NCBI RefSeq assembly: GCF_020283565.1
Contig: NC_060061.1
Location: 2,170,001 to 2,234,000, forward strand
DNA length: 64,000 bases
Direction of reading: 5' to 3'
Source of the DNA: Trifolium pratense
Lineage: Eukaryota > Streptophyta > Magnoliopsida > Fabales > Fabaceae
Positions 58,301 through 64,000 of the stretch are shown one piece after another (within the stretch, counting starts at the first letter, position 1; each line of letters begins with the position of its first letter). Made by a program: the position numbers and the translations under genes. Below the pieces are notes generated by a model that was given only the letters and a program-made list of their open reading frames with translations, was not told the origin of the DNA and searched no databases.

Positions 58301-58930
58301 TTGTCTATTTATGGAGTATATTTACTTAAGTTGAATTTATGTTGACTATGTTATTTTGGTACAAAAATATTAGGGTGATTGGAATGGTGCTGGTGCTCAC
58401 ACAAATTACAGGTAAAAAAGCTAAAATTAATTAATGAAAAAGCTTAAAGTTGATTTTTTTTTGGGGTCATGCTTAACAAGTGTATGCTAAAAATGTTGCA
58501 GCACCAAGTCTATGAGAGAAGATGGTGGCTATGAAGTCATCAAGAAAGCAATTGAAAAGCTAGGAAAGAAGCACGCCGAGCACATTGCTGCTTACGGAGA
58601 AGGCAACGAGCGCCGATTGACAGGGAAACATGAGACAGCTGACATTAATACCTTCTTATGGGTAAGCATGAAAACAATAGATGATTTGTTCCTTATACAT
58701 GTTAGTTTGGTTTGGACCTTGGTCCAGTCCGAAACATCTTTTATGCTAATGGTTGACATGATTTATGTTATTTGAAGGGTGTTGCAAACCGTGGAGCTTC
58801 GATTAGAGTTGGAAGGGACACCGAGAAAGAAGGAAAGGGTTACTTTGAGGATAGGAGGCCAGCATCTAACATGGATCCATATGTTGTTACTTCCATGATT
58901 GCAGACACAACCATCCTCTGGAAACCATAA
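55350..58930 (+). CDS. GS1: Cytosolic glutamine synthetase (GS1), 12 exons
   Basis: Exons: 55350-55423, 55991-56030, 56148-56251, 56372-56420, 56669-56775, 57029-57116, 57770-57898, 58026-58100, 58227-58280, 58374-58411, 58502-58661 and 58778-58930. They total 1071 bases and encode 356 residues, the standard GS1 length. All introns are GT-AG and in phase. The enzyme joins ammonium to glutamate using ATP; cytosolic isoforms handle nitrogen from root uptake, nodules and remobilisation. The protein starts [20 protein letters not shown] with no transit peptide. It has WNYDGSSTG at 53-61 (beta-grasp signature), [20 protein letters not shown] around 189-208, the ATP-binding [15 protein letters not shown] at 237-251, and ends TTILWKP without the plastid-isoform extension. 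Residue 124 is Thr in EETWYGIEQ, where I recall Pro in most legume GS1. No disabling change was seen. Confidence 0.96.
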
Positions 58931-59139
58931 GCCATCGATTCTTCTACCACAAAACACACACTTGCATTGAAGTATTTGAAAGTCATTGTTCCTCATTAGA
59001 ATTTGGTCATTGGTTTTCCTACCTAGGACTTACTTTGTGTTCTTGTATTGTTCATGCCTTGTTTGAAGGTTTGCTATTGCTTGTTATTTCTCTTGTTTTA
59101 CTTAAGTGTCACAATAATAATGTAATGGTTATTATTAGT

Positions 59140-59145
59140 AATAAA
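59140..59145 (+). terminator. Possible polyadenylation signal of GS1
   Basis: AATAAA lies 210 bases after the stop codon, within a U-rich context (TTGTTTTACTTAAG upstream). Plant signals are loose, so the true cleavage site is uncertain. Confidence 0.45.
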
Positions 59146-59498
59146 ATTATTGTTGATTATGATTATTAATAAAAATTTATTAATTGAAATGTCCATGATG
59201 AAAGAAAAAGCATAGAATAGAATGTATTTACTGGTGTGTACTATTTTGGAAAAAAAAAAAAAAAAACTCTTGACCGCACTAAAGAGCACTTGAATGAACA
59301 ATAAAGATCTTTCAAATTAACCTGAGATGTGAGTCTCAATTTAGTCTTGAGAATATAAAGTTACACCAAGAAAAAATAATAGTAACTTATTATAAACTCA
59401 CACAAAGTTGAGGGATCAAGGTTAGAACCGGTCATGACATTCAATCTTACAATTTTAACATATCTACCATAGATTTATAGACACATCAAGATGTTTAG

Positions 59499-60022
59499 TG
59501 TCTGTTTGGTAAACATAACAAGCTAGCTAGCTTATTATATTATCTTATAAGCTTATTTGATAAGAAAAAATTGTACTCCCTCCGGTTCTTATTATAAGAA
59601 AATTTTTTTTTTTAAATTCATTGTAAAATTAATGTATCTGGACAATATTGTCTAGATATATTAATTTTACAATGAATCTAGAAAGTCAAATTTCTCTTAT
59701 AATAAGGATCGGAGGGAGTATTTGGTAAAAAAAAATTCTCATTAGCTTATATTTTTTTTTGAGATGTTATTTAAAGTAGCATTTAACCTTATAGCTTATA
59801 GTTTTTTTTTATATATTTTTTTCCATTTTAACCTTTAATTTAGTTTTATTATTTTTTATAAATAAAAAATTACCCACTACATGTCATTTTATATTTACAA
59901 CAATTTTAAAAACTAATTTTATCAAACTCTTTAATTTCAATCAGTTAGTTTTTCAACTATAAGCTAATTTTTCAATTATCAGCTATAAGCTAACTTATAG
60001 CTTAATTTTACCAAAGAAACCC
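59499..60022. mobile_element. Tourist-like MITE interrupted by a Stowaway
   Basis: GTGTCTGTTTGGTAAACAT at the left is mirrored by TTTTACCAAAGAAACCC at the right. AAGCTAGCTAGCTTA and GCTATAAGCTAACTTATAGC form inner inverted segments. The Stowaway at 59576-59718 interrupts the left arm. Confidence 0.6.
59576..59718. mobile_element. Stowaway-like MITE downstream of GS1
   Basis: CTCCCTCCGGTTCTTATTAT is mirrored by ATAATAAGGATCGGAGGGAG, flanked by TA on both sides. The interior is a near-perfect hairpin around GGACAATATTGTCTAGATA. Its terminus and interior differ from the copy at 15328-15452. Confidence 0.88.
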
Positions 60023-60243
60023 TTTGTTAAATTATTTTTTCTTTGTCCGAACTTTATTGTTGTTATTGTTTTTTCCACTTGCCTTTTCTTTTTGTCAACG
60101 GATTCAAATTTAAGAACTGGGCACGTACGTTATCTTTTATAGTCAAACATTACATAGTCAAACGTTTAATTACAAACCTAACCGATTCATCATTCTAATT
60201 TTTAGCAATAACCTCTGCCACAAGTTGTATTGTTTTTCCAAGT

Positions 60244-60487
60244 TTAAAATTTAGGTGCAGTTCTATGCTGTAGCTCAATACAGTCATCAGTCATAAGGAA
60301 TTGTAATAAGCAAATTTTGAAACGGAGAGACAATGATGTAACGTCAAAAATTTGGAAGGGTGCCAAAGTTTTGGGGATAGGAGAAGGTGCGGATGAAGAT
60401 GAATGTACTCGGCGCATCCATAACAATGAAAAAAGAGACGAGGAAGGCAGAAATAGAAGGGTGCAACAAAAAAAGGTTAATAAATGA
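60244..60487 (+). pseudogene. 3' end of LINE ORF1
   Basis: The frame ends VIRNCNKQILKRRDNDVTSK, IWKGAKVLGIGEGADEDE, RIHNNEKRDEEGRNRRVQQK, then KVNK and TGA at 60485-60487. This resembles the C-terminal part of the first protein of plant L1-type elements. Its stop overlaps the ORF2 start in ATGA (60484-60487), as expected for coupled translation. The frame is open leftwards to about 60244, where the element seems 5'-truncated. Confidence 0.55.
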
Positions 60488-63400
60488 AGATGGTTTCTTT
60501 GAACATGAGAGGCTGGGGGGGAGCGCAAAACGGAGGAGATTGAGTCAATTTCTCATAAAAGGTACGTTTGACATTTGCTTGATTCAAGAAACAAAGAGAG
60601 AAAATTTTGATGATGTCTCTATCCATAATTTATGGGGACATCAGGATGTTTTTTGGGTGGCACAAAAATCAGTTGGCTTGTCTGGTGGTTTATTAACAAT
60701 TTGGAATTCTAATTTATTCAAATTGTTACATACTTTTTTTGGGTTTGGTTTTGTCGGTATCTGTGTTGATTGGGAGGGTTCGAGGGTGCATATTGTTAAT
60801 GTGTACTCACCGTGTAGTATTTCTGGTAAAAGAAAACTTTGGGAGGATCTTTTGAATTTGAAGAGAGAATATGGTGGTGAATGGTGCATCGGAGGTGATT
60901 TTAATGCTGTCCTTCATACTTCGGAAAGAAGAGGTAGTAGTGCTGATAGTCGAATGGCAGAAATTAATAATTTCAAACAGTTTGTAGATGATATGGAGGT
61001 TGTCGATGTACCAGTTTTGGGCAAAAAATTTTCATGGTTCAGTCATGATGGTTTATCTATGAGCAGGCTTGATAGGTTTTTGATGACTGATGGCTTTATA
61101 GGGAAGAGTGGTATCACAGGTCAATGGATTGGCGATCGTGACATATCCGATCATTGCCCAGTATGGACTCTTTGTTCGCAAAATAATTGGGGCCCTAAAC
61201 CCTTTCGGGTGGTGAACGGTTGGTTAGAGCATCCCGATTTCAAAGAATTCGTGGATTCTTCATGGAAGAGTTACAATGTTCAAGGTAAAAAGGCATTTGT
61301 CTTGAAAGAAAAATTAAAGTTGCTGAAAGAGAGCTTGAAGATTTGGAACAAAGAGGTGTTTGGTATTCTTGACCTCAACATTGAGAAGACGGTCAAGGAT
61401 ATTAATGATTTTGAAGGTCTTTTGGAGAATAATGATGGTGATTTTGACTATTTAAAGAGGGAGGGTCTAAACAAAGATTTTTGGAACCAACTTAATTACA
61501 AGGACAATCTTCTTAAACAAAAATCAAGAACGAAGTGGTTAAAAGAAGGTGATTCTAATTCTAGATTTTTCCATCAATCTATTAAAGGTAGGAGGAGACG
61601 TAATCAATTGGTGGCCCTTAGAGATGGTGATCATTGGGTGCAAGGAGTCGATGAAATAAAAAAATTCGTGAAACATTTCTTTGTCAACAACTTCACCGAG
61701 GAGTGGAGTAATCGACCTCACCTTGATGGTATTTCCTTTCCTACTTTATCGTTGAATGATAATTTATTTCTTTTGGCTCCCTTTTCCGTGGATGAGGTCC
61801 GTGATGTTGTGTGGAATAGTGATGGTAATAAATGTCCTGGCCCTGACGGCTTTAATTTCAATTTTTTGAAAGCTTGTTGGGATACTTTGAAAGGTGACAT
61901 TATGGACTTCATTCATGATTTTCATAGTAATGCTATTCTTCCAAAAGCGATTACAGCATCGTTTTTGGCTTTGATACCAAAGAAAGATAATCCTCAGACA
62001 TTGTATGATTATAGGCCTATCTGTTTAGTAGGTAGTTTGTACAAAATCATTTCAAAAGTCTTAGCAACAAGATTAAAGAAAGTGTTAGGAAACTTGATAT
62101 CTAAGTGTCAGTCAGCGTTTCTCCCAAACAGGCAAATTCTGGATGGGGTGTTGGTTGTGAATGAATTGATCGATTTGGCAAAGAGAAAGAAGGATAAATG
62201 TTTGTTACTGAAAGTGGATTTCGAAAGGGCTTATGATACGGTGAACTGGGATTATTTGAGCTTTATGATGAAACGTATGGGTTTTTCGCAAGGATGGATG
62301 AAATGGATGAGAGCTTGTGTTTTTAATAGCTCGATGTCAGTTTTAGTTAACGGGAGTCCTACAGAAGATTTCTCGGTTGGTAAAGGATTGAGGCAAGGTG
62401 ATCCGCTCTCCCCTTTTCTTTTCTTAATAGCAGCTGAAGGACTCGCACGTTTGATGCAGAAAGCAGTGGATATCGGTAGTTTCCACAGTTACAAGGTAAG
62501 TGATGCACTTCAATTTCACACATTGCAATTTGCAGATGATACTATTATGATAGGAGAGGGTAATTGGGACAATCTATGGACTTTAAAAACTGTGCTGCGC
62601 AGCTTTGAGTTAGTGTCAGGTCTGAAAGTCAATTTTTTTAAAAGCAAATTGTACGGTATCAATCTTGAAGATTCTTTTTTAGAAGCTGCATCTTCTTTCC
62701 TTTTTTGTGAAGTGGATTCCATTCCATTCCGCTTTTTAGGAATTCCAGTTGGAGCCAACCCAAGGAGAAAGATAACGTGGAATCCTATTGTGGAATCTAT
62801 GAGAAATCGTCTTAATAGTTGGAATAGTCGTAATTTATCAATCGGTGGAAGAGTTACTCTCATAAATTCGGTGTTATCGAGTTTACCACTTTATTTTTTC
62901 TCTTTTTTCAAAGCTCCGGTTTGTGTTTTAAAAGAATTGGTTAACATCCAAAGGAAATTTTTGTGGGGAGGGAGTTCGGAGAACAAGAAGATTTGTTGGG
63001 TAAGTTGGGATACTATATGTCTCCCTAAAGAAAAAGGAGGGTTGGGCATCAAGAATCTTAATTTATTTAATCAAGCCTTACTTAGCAAATGGAAATGGAG
63101 AGGGATTTGTGAACCAAATTCTAGTTGGTCCAAGTTGCTTGCTTATAGATATGGCTCTTTGTATTCAAATTTCTTGGATCAGGTGGTTTGCGAAGGCAGA
63201 GGACAATCGATTTGGTGGCGTGATTTATTGAAGATAGGCAGAGAAGATAATGGCGACTGGTTCCGATCAAATATAAGTAATGTGCTGGGACAAGGGAATG
63301 CAATTCGATTTTGGAAAGACAAGTGGTATGGACCTGATTGTTTGATGGATTTATATCCAGCTTTATATTTTAAAACTTCTATGCCAAATTATTTTGTAGC

Positions 63401-64000
63401 AGACACAGGTTTTGAACATAATGGAAAATGGATTTGGAATATTTGTTGGGCTGAAACATTGTCTTCAACCGAGTCAGATGAAGCAGAAGAATTATTGTAT
63501 TTGTTGGCCGATATTAGTCCTAAGCAGGACAAATTGGATAGCATGAGATGGATACCAGATCATAGCGGTAATTTTTCTGTGAATTCGGCATATCAATTCC
63601 TTCTAAATAGTGTTGAATCAAATATAGTAGATGAGAATGTTGTGCATGCTTTGAATCAGTTATGGGTGAATGATGTTCCATCAAAAGTAAATGTTTTTGG
63701 TTGGAGGTTATTATTAGAAAGATTACCGACCCGTCTGGCTTTGGTGAGGAAAGGAATTATTGTTAATCATCGTGAATGGTGTTGTGCTTTTTGTTATAGG
63801 GAAAAGGAAGACATTAATCATTTGTTTTTTAATTGCTCTTTCTCAATACGTGTGTGGACGAATATTTTTAAGTGGATGAAAGTGACTTATATTCATTTTG
63901 AGGAGGTTTGGAGCCACTTCAACAGTTTTGGGGCTTTGGTGAAGAATAATAAAAATGCTAAAGGTCGCCATCTGATTTGGTTAGCTACCACGTGGAGTTT
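60484..64000 (+). CDS. LINE (L1-type) ORF2, endonuclease and reverse transcriptase; partial, one frameshift
   Basis: The natural start (60484) reads MKMVSLNMRGWG. A run of seven G near 60515 then shifts the frame: eight would continue into GSAKRRRLSQFLIKGTFDIC. From there the frame appears open to the window edge, more than 1150 codons. An alternative ATG in the long frame lies at 60426. Endonuclease motifs are IQETK, CIGGDFNAV, SRLDRFL and ISDHCPVW. Reverse transcriptase motifs are DYRPICLVGSLYKIISKVLA, SAFLPNRQILDG, KVDFERAYDTVNW, GLRQGDPLSPFLFLI and the catalytic LQFADDTIM. A zinc-binding segment CCAFCYREKEDINHLFFNC lies near 63790, followed by VWTNIFKWMKV. The protein copies element RNA at a nicked target. 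The C-terminal RNase H-like part would lie beyond the window. Apart from the G tract I saw no damage, so the copy is young. Confidence 0.92.

Noticed and set aside
60244..63303. Several minus-strand frames of 60-115 codons within the LINE
   Set aside because: They are antisense to the ORF1/ORF2 frames with clear endonuclease and reverse-transcriptase motifs.

Overview
This window is plant nuclear DNA, very probably from a papilionoid legume close to Medicago, Trifolium or Pisum. It is AT-rich, and its two intact genes have many short introns. The predicted glutamine synthetase protein follows the legume cytosolic GS1 pattern almost residue for residue. The transposons (tRNA-derived SINEs, gypsy elements primed by tRNA-Asp, CACTA, hAT and MULE foldbacks, Stowaway and Tourist-like MITEs) are typical of such genomes. 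The species call is inference.

Two host genes look complete. A 12-exon minus-strand gene (16930-25624) encodes a condensin I subunit CAP-G of 1049 residues; every splice phase closes and one intron has a GC donor. A 12-exon plus-strand gene (55350-58930) encodes a cytosolic glutamine synthetase of 356 residues, with a TATA box upstream. A small three-exon candidate gene of unknown function lies at 31389-32018. A ribosomal protein uL14 (RPL23) pseudogene at 28673-29960 is split by a CACTA element.

The rest is mainly transposon sediment. 1-2342: 5' end of a minus-strand Athila/Tat-like LTR retrotransposon (LTR, primer site, damaged gag). 2.3-9.6 kb: foldbacks, SINEs, Tourist-like MITEs, an LTR-like block and a LINE 3' end. 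9.8-10.85 kb: hAT-type element carrying a 41-bp minisatellite. 14.7-15.2 kb: a TRIM with paired LTRs. 25.8-28.0 kb: foldback MITEs. 30-42.8 kb: LINE 3' fragments, a zinc-knuckle remnant, a broken hAT transposase and more foldbacks. 43.5-49.1 kb: a SINE, a MITE interrupted by a MULE-type MITE, and a hAT element holding a second hAT element. 50.4-52.7 kb: gag-only copia element with two short LTRs. 53.4-54.4 kb: 1-kb MULE-type foldback. 59.5-60.0 kb: Tourist-like MITE holding a Stowaway. 60.2-64.0 kb: a nearly intact L1-type LINE that runs off the window.

No novel multi-gene system was found. The most informative content is a set of insertions with readable target-site duplications, which fixes their order, and the internal repeats inside some of the elements. 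The two host genes are unrelated in function (mitotic chromosome compaction; ammonium assimilation).
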